Of a stretch of 64,000 nt of DNA, positions 34,373 through 47,650 are shown in pieces; the first letter of the stretch is position 1; each line of letters begins with the position of its first letter. This DNA comes from Hysterium pulicare CBS 123377 (taxonomy: Eukaryota > Ascomycota > Dothideomycetes > Hysteriales > Hysteriaceae). Both the position numbers and the translations under genes were made by a program. The stretch is taken from contig AJFK01000157.1 of NCBI GenBank assembly GCA_000467715.1, forward strand, positions 1 to 64,000. Reading direction: 5' to 3'. Under the pieces are notes generated by a model, which saw nothing but the letters and a program-made list of their open reading frames with translations, had not been told where the DNA came from and ran no database searches.

Positions 34373-36428
34373 GACCTCGATATGCTCAACAATTTATGTA
34401 GGCTCAAACGTCAGGCGTATTCTGGCACCAACGTCGCCACAGAATTCTAATCCCGCCGTGAAACCATGTCACCGTTCGTGTACGCAAGATGATCAGGTGC
34501 AAACCGTGAGAAAGGCTTGTGGAGGTCGTATCATTCTGTAAAGGCGGGGCCCGGCTTCTGGTGGAAGACTGAAAGGGCAACAAAGGGTACGAGGCTGTAT
34601 TCGGACGTCTCTATATAGGTTCAATCGTTCGTAGAGGGCCAGTGGCGCGCTCGAGTGTGGCACTGGGCTGTGTGGAGTATCGAGGAAGGAAGATGGTGTG
34701 GTGTCTCGCGGCGGGTGATATGGTGGTTTTGGTCAGGCCGGATCGGCAGCGTCGAGGACAAGAGAAGACAAGAGTTTGGGTTCTGACAAACAGGACTAGC
34801 AGCAAAGAGGGGCTTGGATGATCTTCTGGTCGTCAATTGCAGGCTAGCAAAGGTGCAAAGTTATGACGATGGGCTGGGGTTGACGATACCTAGGTATGGA
34901 AGACTTGGGGCAGCCCCTCCGACAAGTCACTAGCACTGATGGCGCTATGATGGGCGGAAGGTTATTTGTAGCAGAACAGAACAGGCACAGCGAGACGGCG
35001 AGGAACAAAGGCACCACCACAGCGGCAGCAAAGGCCACTCACACCCGCTTAGGCTGCGCAGCGTGCTGAAGGTGCGTCAATTCACCGCACCGATGCCCAG
35101 GGTTTCCTGCTGGGACGGTCTGCACATCTTCGCTCGCCAGACGTTCCGTCGCACTCGCATGAGCATCATTTAGGCCGTAAGCGGACAAGGCGGCCTCATC
35201 CTGGGGACCACGGCCCTTGTTGGGTGGGCGCCGGCCGTGTCTTTATTCGCTGCGAAATGTTGACCCTGGACTCGCCCCAGCTCTGCGGCAGACACTCAAC
35301 AAGTCTGCATCGTGCACAGTGGTGGCGTCCGCGAAAGGGCTGCCGGCCGCCCCCCAGTCAAGGTCAAATCCGCCCTCTCAAACTATCGTTGTGGTTTTAG
35401 GCCTTTCCCTCGGTCAAATCCAGCGTGCACTTGGAACAGAGAGCGGCGACTTTGGCCGGTCGAGTTCCCCGCTGTTCATGGTCTGAGGATGATGTAGTCA
35501 TGTCCAGGGCAAGCGTCGACTACCTTCACCACTACTAGGCAATTTTGCCAAAGCCGCGCTCAGCGATAAGACCCAGCGCGATGGCGCATATTGTGCCTCT
35601 CCGAACTCTCTCTACTGCTGCGTTAAACCATCATAGCCCAGCGCCGGGAAAGCCTACCCCAGCCCGTTGCAGCGTCATACATCTGATGCCATACAGCGTA
35701 CAGCGACCCCTTCCCTGCACCAGCCGCTTTTCCCCAGATTTCGAGGAGGATTTTGCATGTTTTTGCTTGTTCGTTCCCGCCGGACGAGGAGGCCAATCGC
35801 AAATGTCCAGCCAGACCAAACGGGACACTTGCACGGCATTTCGGCCATGCTAATTATTGGCATAGATCCTGCACTCGTTGTGATTCTGTTGAACTTGTGA
35901 GGTCCGCTCTCCATCATCGCCCCGGACGGAAACTGAGACCATGTCCGCGGACTCCACATTGAACCATAGATACAGGCGCCGTCAGAGCAATATGAACAAC
36001 AAGCGGGGTCCGCAGACGGCCGTTGTTGAGGGGGCCGGAGGTTGGCACCGAGATTGGAGGACTGGGGATGCTGGAAAGAATGAGGAGTCACTTTTTGGCG
36101 AGACTACGAGGGAGAAAGCACTATTCCAGATCGGGTATTACACGATAGGCGGATTCTGAGGCCAAGGGCATCACCTTTCAGAGGCCGTGCCTGACGGTGC
36201 GTTGTGGCTGCTGAATCTCACGATGGAAATGGACGCGTGCAGGAAAAGGCCCTGCTTGTGTGTCCGTGCTCGAGGGGAGTTCATCGGCCGCAGCGGTCCA
36301 GATCAACGACCTTTCCCCTCCCACGTCTCCCTTCTGGGTAATCGATGATTCTGGCTGCCCTCTTCCTGCACTGACTCAATTTCCGCTGGCTCGTTCGGAG
36401 TGCCTATTCTGGTCCCTTTGATTGCCTT
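34373..36428. other. Long divergent upstream region of the kinase and GPI10
   Basis: About 2.06 kb between two divergent starts. It likely includes long 5' leaders. It is relatively GC-rich between about 35150 and 36050, with several short open frames on both strands (for example 35675-36091 minus, 35545-35853 plus) that look like chance products. One TACCTAGGTA palindrome lies at 34887-34896. No RNA gene recognised. Confidence 0.45.
34887..34896. repeat. Palindrome TACCTAGGTA, copy 2
   Basis: A perfect copy in the upstream region of the kinase gene, extended to ATACCTAGGTAT. Confidence 0.8.
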
Positions 36429-38712
36429 ATGCCTCCGGAGGCCCCAAGTGCATCCCGAGGCGCCCAGAGACGGACAGACACGAATGCATGCCCGACTGGA
36501 GAGCACAACCGAAACTTTCTTCAAAATGGCTATCGTCGTGTAACAACGCAGCAAGTGCTGGTCCTGTTGCTGGCCTTTCGCATCGTGAATGCACTGACTA
36601 TCAGCACTTTCTTCCAACCAGACGAATACTTCCAATCCCTGGAGCCCGCATGGCAAATCGCTTTTGGACAGGAGAGCGGTGCCTGGATTACATGGGTAAG
36701 TTGTTCTTTCCGTTGCCTTTTCTTCTCCTATCATCAGTCACTCTTATCCCATCCCCGGTGCGAATCTCACAGTGTCTGCAGGAGTGGAGGACCCAGTTGC
36801 GGTCGTCCCTGCATCCTGCAATTTTTGCGGGCGTTTATCACGCTGCGGCGGGACTTTCAAACTTTCTGAATTTGGGTTTGCCCGTTCAGGCCGAGCTCTA
36901 CATTGCTGCACCCAAAGTCGCTCAAGCAGTCTTTGCAGCATTGCTGGATTGTTACACGTGGAAACTAGCAGAACTCATTTACGGACGAGGCGCTCGCACA
37001 GCATGGGCAACTGTAGGTAGCCGTAAAAAGCACTTTAATCTAATCCCGTTGTACTCTTAGCAAATCTCAGCTAACTCTCGAGCTTCTGGCATTCTTAGCT
37101 TGCATTATCCATCTGCAGTCCTTGGCAATGGTTTTGCTCTACGCGGACGTTGTCCAATTGCCTTGAAACGACTATCACTTGTATTGCGATTTACCATTGG
37201 CCTTGGCGATCGCTTGATCCTGCCGATATCACGAAGCCTCCTAGAGATAGGGAACATCGGGACGACGTCAACCAAATTGGAGACAAGGACACCCTCGGCC
37301 CACTTGCCCGGTACGCGTACCAGAGAGATTCCTCTCGATTTTCATAGAGTGCTGATTCTCCACATCATTCTCTGCAGGCTCCGTCTGTCACTCCTATTAG
37401 CTGCATTTGCGTGTATCTTACGACCCACTAATCTCCTGATATGGCTATCCATATCCATCCCAACTCTAGCGCGAGCCACGTCTCAGATATCGTACATTCT
37501 GGTCCGGGAGATCTCGCTCTGCGGGTAAGTACCTCCCAGCAAAAAGAAACCAACAGGAAAAAATCCCTCTTGATGCATACAACTCAATTGGCCTCACTGA
37601 CGCTCGTGTTTCGCTGCAGACTCACCATTCTCGCGTGCTCAGTTATCTCTGATAGGCTCTACTTCCAAGCCTGGACTCTCCCGCCTGTCCGGTTCCTCTA
37701 CTTCAACATCGCCCAATCACTCGCCGTCTTCTACGGCAACAACCGTCGAGACTACTATTTGACGGAGGGCCTACCTCTACTGCTGACGACTGCATTGCCT
37801 TTCGCGATTGTAGGGGGCTGGCAATCTATACAGGGAAAACCTGTACGTGCATCCGGGTCTGGGTCCCACCAACAAGGCAAACGAGCACAAGCTGTCGGGT
37901 CTGAAGTCAAAGATGCGCTAGCCCAGACAATCTTGCGGCAGCTTGTGTGGACCACCATTGCCGTGACTTTCGCTCTGAGTTTGATCTCTCACAAGGAGGT
38001 ACGATTCCTGTACCCCGTGTTACCTTTCTTGCATGTTGTCGCTGCTCGTCCTCTCTCGTCCTTCTTCAACCCTCTCAAGGCAACTCGTAAAGCCATCCTT
38101 GCGATATTTCTGTTCCTCAATATCACTTTCGCAGGCTATGTTTCTCTGTTTCACCAACGCGGGGTCGTGGATGTTCTTGATTATTTGCGCCATCAGCATG
38201 AGATACGGACGGGACTCGGCCGCAACTTCACTTCGAGAGCCCCTGAAGAACTTCGGGTGACTCAATCCACTACAGTAGGCTTCTTGATGCCTTGTCACAG
38301 TACCCCTTGGCGCAGTCACCTTGTTTACCCTACCATCGACGCATGGGCTCTAACATGTGAGCCACCTCTCAACATTCCCCTTGACGAACGAGCTCAGTAC
38401 CTCGATGAGGCGGATCAATTCTACATCAATCCAGGCCCTGTCCAGTGGATGGAACAGCACATGGAAGATGTAGATACGATTCGAAACAAAGGCCGAGTTC
38501 CTGCGGAGAAAAGTGCTGCTTCAATGAAGATAGAGACAAGGCCTTGGCCACAAAACTTGGTATTCTTTGAACAGCTTGAGGAAACGATGAGAGACTTTTT
38601 GAAAGGAACAAGGTATAAGGAATGTTGGAAAGGATTTAATACGCATTTTCATGATGACTCGAGGAGGAAGGGAGATGTGATTGTTTGGTGTTTGGATGAG
38701 GGTTCACCGTGA
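36429..38712 (+). CDS. GPI10: GPI mannosyltransferase 3 (Gpi10/PIG-B)
   Basis: Five exons: 36429-36695, 36782-37012, 37099-37310, 37378-37524, 37620-38712; 649 residues. This ER membrane enzyme adds the third mannose (alpha-1,2) to the GPI anchor precursor. The GT22 signature appears in the first lumenal loop, [15 protein letters not shown] with the acidic DE pair, followed by [16 protein letters not shown] across intron 1. Further blocks: [51 protein letters not shown]-like and [13 protein letters not shown]. Many hydrophobic segments run through the first two thirds, and the C-terminal lumenal part has [11 protein letters not shown]. The exon 3 start was fixed by matching the CSTRTLSN block. 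It ends only 53 bp from the convergent DUF3984-type gene. Confidence 0.93.
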
Positions 38713-38765
38713 GTATGGTTGATGAAGAGTTTTGTACTATAGATATGTACAAATGCATTATGCTA

Positions 38766-40034
38766 TTAGAACAAAACCTTAGAAGCAACGCTCAAAAGCC
38801 AAGCAGCATCTTGCCAGCCTCCAGCGTCGTCGCTTGGTCCTGACTGTGTTTCTCCAACATCATTGCCATCACTTGGCTCGCCTGTCTCCCGACTCACGTT
38901 AGCCTTTGCAGCTGATGCTTCAATGATAGCTTCCCGCTCCATCTTCCGCCTCTTGGCCTCAACCTCTCTTCGTAATTTCAGCTCCTCTTTCGTCATATTC
39001 TCAGGCCTCTCGGCATCATTCTCTTCTGCTTCGTCCTCATCGCTTTCTTCGCCATCTTCTTCCACACTAAACAAAGTCCAGCCAATGAATCTATCCATCC
39101 AACCACCAAGCCCAAAGCCTCTCTCACTCGCCAATCTAGCCACTTCTTCTTCGTCACCCAGCCCTTCTCCTCCATCGTCAACAAAGTCAGGCTCAGCCAA
39201 CTCTGCTTCCCCAAAGGAATCCTCATACTCCAGACTATGTCTCGCAGGCGTATGTCCAGCAGACATCATCATGTCAACTCGACTACCCACTCTAGATCCT
39301 CTCCTACTATTCCTCGCACTCGCAACCCTACTACCGACCCGGCTTCCCAACCTCGAAAGTCTTGGCGAGAGGGGGTTAAAGTCGTCATCCACGAGATTCT
39401 CACCGGATATAAGGGCAAGCCGCTGGCTTCTCTCGTGCGAAGAGTACTCTTCATACCCGGCATCGGGACTATGCACCAAGCTCGTCGAGCTCGCCCTACT
39501 AACAAGCCAACTCTGGCCCTTCGACTCCCGCGCCTCATCTGCTATGGCAAGACCCGCACGATGCAGCCACTCATCGCTCGTTTCATCGGTATAATGCTTC
39601 CGAAGTGGTGTCTTCAGTATCAGCGGCGCTGTCCCTTTCCGTCTATGATTCTTCACACCCTCGTGCATTCGTCCTGAAGTATCTAAACTCGGTAACAGCG
39701 CGCTCGAGCTCTTGGCCTTGGGGATCTCCCCCGCATCGCGAACTGGGGAATCGGCGTTTAGGAAGTATCCCTCGTAGGCGTAGGCGGTGCCTCGGGGCCG
39801 TTGGCGGCGGTTGTGAGAGCTGCTGCGGCTTTGGCTGAGGCTGAGGATGCCGGGTGTTGAGGGTGCGGATTTGTGCTGGATGTAGGAGGTATGGGGTGTT
39901 GTGACTTGGTCCTCGGAGGGCGAAGGGGGAGAACTGGCGTCGAGGGGGATGGTGCTGAGCGGGGCGAGGGAGAGGTGGTGGAGGTTGGGGTGGGAGCGGC
40001 GGGTGGAGCGGGAGGAAGGACGTGGAAGGTTCAT
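38766..40034 (-). CDS. DUF3984-like disordered fungal protein
   Basis: Single exon, 422 residues. The N-terminal blocks TPHTSYIQHKSAPSTPGIL and AYEGYFLNADSP fit, from memory, the fungal DUF3984 family of unknown function. The middle carries Ser/Arg-rich repeats (RLSRLGSRVGSRV, RRGSRVGSRV), suggesting phosphorylation-rich disorder. The C-terminal half has a short conserved-looking stretch, GFGLGGWMDRFIGWTLF, between two acidic runs, then a charged helix (TKEELKLRREVEAKRRKMERE). No enzyme motif is present. The opposite strand has an open frame of 243 codons (38863-39594) that is a shadow. It is convergent with GPI10. Confidence 0.8.
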   Translation of the reverse strand: MNLPRPSSRSTRRSHPNLHHLSLAPLSTIPLDASSPPSPSEDQVTTPHTSYIQHKSAPSTPGILSLSQSRSSSHNRRQRPRGTAYAYEGYFLNADSPVRDAGEIPKAKSSSALLPSLDTSGRMHEGVKNHRRKGTAPLILKTPLRKHYTDETSDEWLHRAGLAIADEARESKGQSWLVSRASSTSLVHSPDAGYEEYSSHERSQRLALISGENLVDDDFNPLSPRLSRLGSRVGSRVASARNSRRGSRVGSRVDMMMSAGHTPARHSLEYEDSFGEAELAEPDFVDDGGEGLGDEEEVARLASERGFGLGGWMDRFIGWTLFSVEEDGEESDEDEAEENDAERPENMTKEELKLRREVEAKRRKMEREAIIEASAAKANVSRETGEPSDGNDVGETQSGPSDDAGGWQDAAWLLSVASKVLF

Positions 40035-41340
40035 AATTAGTGCACCTTAGTCCTCAATTGCGAAGGGGAAATGTATTTCTGGGATATCAAATCTTTCATG
40101 CAATTGTTGGAGGGTTGACGATGTTTTCGAGAGCCCGTGCTTCGAAGCTTGGACAGCGTTTGCGGAGAGCAGGCTAGTGCTAGTTAGGATTAGCCCACGG
40201 CTCTCGATAATACCTGCATGTGACAATGGACCAATATCATGGTGAACTCTACAATGGATGGCATCATCTTCTCAACTACCAGTGTATACAGTGTATATAG
40301 ATTCATGAACCGTTGATCGGACCATGGCGGATGACTCCGGTTTGAAGGAGTATTCAGAGCCGAGGTAGATCAGTCGATACTGTTTTCTGGTCGCAAGAGT
40401 TATCGACAAAAGGCCATGCGCACAACAGTACTGGCATCCACCGAGGGTTACATACTCTCGAGGACCGCATTACCGATGCCAAACAGGGTATGCAGTCATG
40501 AGGAGGTGAATGCGCAGCTCAGCCTCCAACAAAGGATGGGCTTGTCGAAATTCAGTCATGATTCCCAACGCAGCAATTGCTTACTTTGCGGTGATGAAGG
40601 ATGAGATAACGACGCGTGCAGCAAGGCCCAACTCACATCATTCTTGCACGATGCAAAGCGTGAAGATGACGGCTACAAAGGACGGGCATTGCAGAGTTTC
40701 TATCATTTCCCATGGAACGATGCGGGACTTTGCTCGGAGAATGCAGGCCTGGATGCCTGGCTGCGACTGGGCGGCCAATCAGAGGGCGAGGGTGTGACGC
40801 AGGGACGCAGGAACGATGCCGAAAATACTATTCACCCGAACAATGAATGAAGCCGCCCACCGAAACCTGCCTTGCCTTCCTCAACTCTGGCACGACCACG
40901 AACCTCCATCGAAATCGTCAACACTCGAGAAATAGCGCCTCGTCTGCCACAAACGCCTACTATTTCATAGCTGTCTCCGTCCACTTTCACCAGGGCACTC
41001 ACTCACATCACCAGTTCCCTTCTCACTATGAATCTCCACACTCGCCAGAAGAATCTCTTCTTCCCAAGATGTGTGTTATAGTAAATCCGTAGAAGCGAAG
41101 TAAGCTATCTCCTCACCAAGCGCCCACAACAGCCCTCCTCAGGGAATTCAACCTCGCTGACCTGCTCATTATACAGGCGTTCTGCTCCGCCCGCCGGACC
41201 ACCTTCGACCTCGCGTTGAAGCAGTTCAGCACTTCGTTGTTGCTCATCCATCATACCTGCCTGGCCCATTCCCTTTCCACTCAAATACTCGACTTTCACA
41301 AAAGCGGCACCCAAATTGTTAAGAATCCCTTTACGCCGAC
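40035..41340. other. Intergenic region upstream of two divergent genes
   Basis: About 1.3 kb between the DUF3984-type gene (minus) and the phosphatase gene (plus). The part before 41340 is pyrimidine-rich, like a fungal leader. Short frames at 40416-40850 and 41105-41314 have no family features. Confidence 0.4.
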
Positions 41341-42489
<1,149 letters not shown>

Positions 42490-43938
42490 AAACGCCTTTG
42501 AGAGACCTTTCGACAAAGCTCTTGGAAAAATATCACGAAACAGCAGGACTTTTATGAACGAATGAAACGAATGACAAGGATGCATATGGACGGCGTTCGG
42601 ACAGGCATACCAGACGCTATAGAGACAGCATCAAGGATAGGACTATGGGTTTTGAAGCACAAAAGCAATGGCGTTCACGAATGGATACGGGCATTTAGAC
42701 TTGTACATGCATGTGTACAACAAGCAGACATCAACGGCGTCTCTATATGGAAAGAATCCGGGTCGGTTGTCTGTGGCTTTGCATATGGTGGTGTCTTCCG
42801 GATCAAGCGCTGAAACGGGTGTGAAATAGATGCGACGGCGCGTCTACTTCCTTATGTCATCCGATGGGAACTGTCACTTTAATATTAATGTTTTCGCTAC
42901 ATTCTTCTAGCACTGCATCATTCTCCGATCGTTACATCCGCTTTCGCTCTTACGTGCCTCATACGATGTTGAAGGGGATTCTCGGATCTCTTATCAATAC
43001 CTACGAAATAGACTAACCCATCTGTGTGACCTTTTGTTAGCAGTGCTCCAGAACTGCACTAGAACTCAAGTTGACCACTCCTTACAAACCTATTCCAGCG
43101 AAACAAGCCATCTCTATCCCAGTCATCTAGCAAGACGCGCTGCACCATTCTCCAAAAATACACTTCATGGCCGAGTCAATCTCACCAGTCCAAACCACGC
43201 ACTTTTCTCGAACTCTAACCCTTCATCCAAACCTAGTCCATGCAGTACAGTATAGAATCCTACATGCGTACCTTTCCTTACCTATTCACGCCTCTAAACC
43301 CATTGCCCTGCATAAGAAACCCCTCGCTATCCTAAGCAAAAATCAGCCTCACGCCCTTCGCCCGTCCCATGCCCCCAGTACCCACTTCAAGAAACGTTTG
43401 CGACGACAGCCTCGCCGTTTTCCGCTCGCCGCTCTACAGCACGCACAATGCACGTTTCCGTGTGGTTTGATTTGCTTGGCGTGGTTTAGGTTAGTGGACA
43501 CGAGATACGAGAAAAGCGAGGGGCTTGGTTTTGTCACCCAATTAGAAGGCTGGATTCCAGAGAACGCTTCGCAGTGATCGGATTGGTTGAGTTGGTTTCT
43601 TCGTGTTTGTCGGTTTGGTATTTGATATACACCTTGGATTTAAGGGTGGTGTTCGCATATATCGGTCTCGCAGTCGCATCTTTTGCGATGATGCAGTTTT
43701 GGAGATATGTGTACGCGTCCACGTCTCTGTAATGGTAGGGCTGTGCCTTCTACCATGCACTGCAAGATGGAGAGGAGCATACATAGGTTGAGAGGTGAGT
43801 ATATAACTGCTATCCTGATTTCATTTTCTTTACCATTGACAACAAGAGGCGTTTCTTCAAGATACATTTCATAACCATCCACTGAAGAAACGAAGAGAGA
43901 TCATTCAATCTTTCTGTCCCCTTTTATAAAATCCAACC
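42490..43938. other. Intergenic region between the phosphatase and RTA1 genes
   Basis: About 1.45 kb. A 136-codon open frame at 43167-43577 has biased, family-less composition and I do not call it a gene. An 83-codon frame at 42562-42813 probably lies in the phosphatase 3' region. Nothing else recognised. Confidence 0.4.
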
Positions 43939-44796
43939 ATGGCTAACGACTCTTCCAACTCCGACAGTATCTGGCTCTACACCCCCTCAACCGCTCTCGC
44001 CATCGTCGTCGCCGTCCTATATCTCATCCCAGCCTGCATCCTCTTCTGGCAAACAGCCTTCAGATACCGCTCCTGGTTCTTCCTCTGCGTGCTGATCGGT
44101 TCCGCTCTCGAAGTCGCCGGATACATAGCCCGAGCCGTCTCAACGAAACAAGTATCTTCCATCCCTCCCTACGCCGCCTCTTCAACCCTCATCATCATCG
44201 CGCCCGTCTTCGTGGCAGCAGGGAACTATCTCCTCATCGGCAGGCTCATCCGCGCCATCTTGCCTCCTTACAGCCACCGCATTTTCGGTATTCCGGCTCA
44301 CAAGATTACCAAGACTTTCGTCGGCTTCGATGTCCTCTCCTTCTTGATCCAAGCATCCGGGTCTGGAATCGCGGCTTCCGGGAGCTGGAAAGGCTCCAAT
44401 GCGAGGATGGGCGAGAATGTGTTGATTGCGGGTCTTTCGACACAAGTCGCTACCTTTGTCTGGTTTCTTGCCATTGTTGTATCCTTCTGGCAGCACACCC
44501 ACTCTGGAATGGTAAAACATGATGCGCCGCCGAAATGGAGGAGGGTCCTACAGGCTATTTGGGTGAGCTCGTGCTTGATCCTGGTGAGGAGTATTTATCG
44601 GGTTATTGAGTTTGGGCTGGGAATCGATGGCTATCCCTTTACACATGAGTGGATTTTCTATGTTTTTGAGGCGCTGCCCATGCTGCCTGCGATATCCGTG
44701 TTCTGCGTCTTTCAACCGGCGCGGTATTTAGGACAGGCAGGTGGGATCGGGAAGAGCGTTTGTGAGGAAGGCGGTATGGTATTGACGGAGGTTTGA
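43939..44796 (+). CDS. RTA1-like seven-helix membrane protein
   Basis: Single exon, 285 residues. The RTA1 family (Rta1, Rsb1, Pug1, Rtm1 in yeast) comprises seven-helix plasma-membrane proteins linked to lipid or sphingoid-base export and to resistance to toxic compounds. Visible here: LWLYTPSTALAIV-like start, EVAGYIARAVS, LIIIAPVFVAAGNYLLIGRLI, KTFVGFDVLSFLIQASGSGIA and SSCLILVRSIYRVIEFGLG with the conserved RSIYRVIE block, then HEWIFYVFEALPML. About seven hydrophobic segments can be counted. The substrate cannot be deduced. It is convergent with the Zn2Cys6 gene that follows; no shared function is implied. Confidence 0.93.
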   Translation: MANDSSNSDSIWLYTPSTALAIVVAVLYLIPACILFWQTAFRYRSWFFLCVLIGSALEVAGYIARAVSTKQVSSIPPYAASSTLIIIAPVFVAAGNYLLIGRLIRAILPPYSHRIFGIPAHKITKTFVGFDVLSFLIQASGSGIAASGSWKGSNARMGENVLIAGLSTQVATFVWFLAIVVSFWQHTHSGMVKHDAPPKWRRVLQAIWVSSCLILVRSIYRVIEFGLGIDGYPFTHEWIFYVFEALPMLPAISVFCVFQPARYLGQAGGIGKSVCEEGGMVLTEV

Positions 44797-45007
44797 GCCG
44801 TCGTGCTAATATGGAAATGGTTAAGAAATATTTGGGCCGAACTGAAGTGGGTTCTGGATCTTCGGATCGGTCCTTGAATGGCCATCCTTTGCATGTACAG
44901 AAGGCAGTTCACGAATTTGAGTTGATGCAAGAGCATTTCCTAGGATCCCGTCAATCATTAACTAGATCTCGTGGTCTAATATGTGTCCTTGAATGGTACG
45001 ACGAGAA

Positions 45008-46537
45008 CTAAGGTCCCTTCGGAAAATATTCGTAATAATCTATTCGACCCTGGCCAAGGAAATGGCACAACGGGTATCTAGAAACGACTTTGGGCCACTC
45101 GGCGAATGATCGGAACGAAGAAGGAAGGTTCTTGTAGATGCCGTCCACCCAACTCAAGATAGCGGATGGCGCATTTACGCCCTTAAAGCCCACTCGCTCG
45201 AATATTAGTATTGGTGACAGTACAGCTTGTACCGTGATAAAATGAGCCAGGAGGATTTGAGCAACATTATTATTGGGATCAATGAAAGACTGGAATTCAT
45301 CATGAGTCCATCTCGAAGGCAGGTTATATGTGGTGGCAAATGTGGTATAGGCTTGCGAGAGGTGTCAGTAGGAATTTTGATGAAACGAGGCGAGGGAAGT
45401 TACCGTCTACTGGGCGATCGTATGCATATTCTACTGTCTTCGTGAGAACGGTGTGAAATTGTTTCTCCCAATCTGTCATGTTCAGTAATGTAACAGCTTG
45501 CAAGGACAGGGCCGCTGCATCAAGATCCGATGGATCAATTGCGATTAATTGAGATGTTGCTAGGCGGTTTTGCATTGTAGCGAGGTGACCGTCTTCTCGA
45601 AAGCCCTTCAATACGTATCAGTACTTGTTCCAATAGGAGTGCTGAACGCTGTTCACACTTGAGACTCACATGGAATACACTGTCAGGGTTCGTCGTTAAA
45701 TTGTCCCCGGCGGCGATGAGATTACAGCCTCGAACCATAGTCAAAAACTCGAAGAGACCATCGTCAAGATGGCTGGACTGGAACGCCAGGGCTAAAGCAG
45801 TTGCCATCCTAGCATCACTCTCACTCCTTGTTTTTGCGGTCTGTGAAAGAGACTCATTCAGTGACTTGACAGCGAGGATGCGATGCGACAGTGCCTCTTC
45901 GGCGACTTTAGCATTGGAGACAGCGTCAAGATGGGACGCAGCTAGTGCAAGGAGTGAATGGATGAGATAATCGTACTGTGAAAGTCAGCAATCATTACAT
46001 GAATAATCAGGGGCTGACTTGCATTATGTGCAAAGCTCGGTATGACCGAGACCCAGATCTTGTCTGCACCCACAGGCAAATGAGGATATGCCGTGATCAA
46101 GAAATGGTGGAATAGTCGCATATCTGCCAAGGTCTTGCGAGCATCAGTCATCACATCTATGAGGCTGGCTGAAGTAGAAGACTTACAAAAGAACCAGGGG
46201 TTGACCTTAAGTGCACTATCTCTTGAGGACTTGGAGAGCTTTGCGCCCTCTGAGAGGACTGGATGATGTTCGCGGGATACTCGCATTGTAACCCTGCTTT
46301 GAGACAGTGATTGCAATCCGGATGCTTCTCATTGCACTTGATTCTACGCCGTTTGCAGTTGAAGCAGCCCCTGCGTGACTTGGTGTGTCCTTTTCGTGGG
46401 ATAGGTTTTCGAGATTGGGATGCCGGCGTAGCAGAAGACTCGCCAACCGATGTTTCAACCGTCGCTTCGCTACTGACCTTCTCGGAGTCGCTTGAGGTCT
46501 CTGGAGTATTCATACCGCAGAGCTCTTGCAAAGACAT
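45008..46537 (-). CDS. Zn2Cys6 transcription factor
   Basis: Five exons on the minus strand: 46537-46187, 46133-46023, 45975-45670, 45605-45404, 45351-45008; 437 residues. The N-terminal zinc cluster has C-X2-C-X6-C-X6-C-X2-C-X6-C spacing (CFNCKRRRIKC, CNHCLKAGLQC) preceded by basic KGHTKSRRG. The regulatory half reads DMRLFHHFLITAYPHLP, IPSFAHN joined to YDYLIHSLLALAASHL, the fungal C6-factor type seen in sterol-uptake regulators such as Upc2. Targets are unknown. The intron between exons 2 and 3 (46022-45976) begins with GC instead of GT: GCAAGT...CACAG. The last exon was recovered by frame: DAYTTFATTYNL then ILSWVDGIYKNLPSSF. The frame is open upstream to 46627; I chose the Met at 46537, but the Met at 46513 is also possible. 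Confidence 0.85.
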
Positions 46538-47650
46538 GATGAGGAAGCAGTGGAGTGATGACAGGACCTGCGGGTGAGTATCGATAGTCCTTGAAGCCTC
46601 ATATAATTGATGTATCCCATGCTCCATGCAGCTATACCCAGGTTACGAGAGATTGGGGGCTCAGATGGCGCGTTCCGAGCGCCAAGGTGGTGTTGTTGCT
46701 TTGTCCACTTGCGTCAGGGCCGCTGGATAGGCTGACTCATAGGCTTTCTCATCTAAAGCGGCGAAAGATCAAGCCGTATTCCTCCACCGGCTTCACCGAT
46801 TGACGAATTGCTCTGCGTATCGTTATGCTCAAACCTCTGTGTTGTGCAGCACACTCACCGGCGAAATTAAATTCTATTTTTACTTCTTGTGCACATGATG
46901 CCAAGGTGCCTAGGCAGCCTTATGGCGTCGCACTCCAAGCACGTAGTATCATACCTTCTCTGCTTTACGAATCGTTTGTTCTAAGATGTGAAGGGACTCG
47001 TTGAGCTTGGCCTTGATAGGGCAGGTCTGTCCATAATGCCATGTTACCACAGTGTTGCGACACATCGTCTTGCGAAGAGCCAGAGCAATGGGTAGTGATG
47101 TGATTGTGAGAACTGGATGCGGTCCGTCCTTGCACAGCTGAAGCCAAGCTCATTATTTCCTGTTCCGGATCAGTGTTCTGGGATCAGTTCCGAGATGCTT
47201 GATTGTCATCATGTCTTTCCGCAACCATTATAACAATGGAGCATCAAATCGTTCTACACGGCTATCTTTCCAGTTATCGTGCCCATTCTCGAGTCTCTAC
47301 CTAGGTACTCCGCACTTAGTGGAAGAGGCCGCTAGGATGTTAGCTGAAGCTACTAAGAGATTAGGGTTAAAACGGCAAGTAGAAACCTATAGATCTGACC
47401 ATTTGCTAGAGATGCCACCCACATTCGTGAAGTCTTTTTCAAGAGGCTGATACCGATGCTACGAGACAATGTTCAAAGGCTGCGAAAGTACAAGTTGCGG
47501 TATTCCACGCCCATGTCCTATTCGGATCGCCTTTCCGGGATTATTTCCGAAGTAAGGGTCCCATTTCCGTGGGATCATTATTTCTTCAACACGAAGTAAG
47601 CAAGCTGGACGACAGAGAAAACAAATCCACTCCAGCTTTGCAAAGCCATC
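46538..47650. other. Intergenic region with a coding-like relic
   Basis: About 1.1 kb between divergent genes. A short frame around 47280-47450 reads HLVEEAARMLAEATKRLGLK and EMPPTFVKSF, with protein-like composition but no start context or continuation; it may be a gene remnant. A TACCTAGGTA palindrome overlaps its 5' part at 47298-47307. Confidence 0.4.
47298..47307. repeat. Palindrome TACCTAGGTA, copy 3
   Basis: A perfect 10-bp copy in the region upstream of the dimeric-barrel gene. Confidence 0.8.

Noticed and set aside
35675-36091. Frame of 138 codons on the minus strand in the kinase/GPI10 upstream region
   Set aside because: Rich in Cys, Ser and Trp with no motif, and competing frames of similar length lie on the other strand; it looks like chance in GC-rich DNA.
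38863-39594. Open frame of 243 codons on the plus strand
   Set aside because: It lies wholly antisense to the DUF3984-type gene, whose composition and motifs are protein-like; the antisense product is Ser/Leu-rich with no family features.
42562-42813. An 83-codon frame after the Siw14/Oca-type phosphatase
   Set aside because: It has no conserved motif, and its position fits the 3' untranslated region of the phosphatase transcript.
43167-43577. Open frame of 136 codons on the plus strand
   Set aside because: Composition is biased to His, Pro and Leu, no homologous motif is recognised, and no splice or start context supports it.
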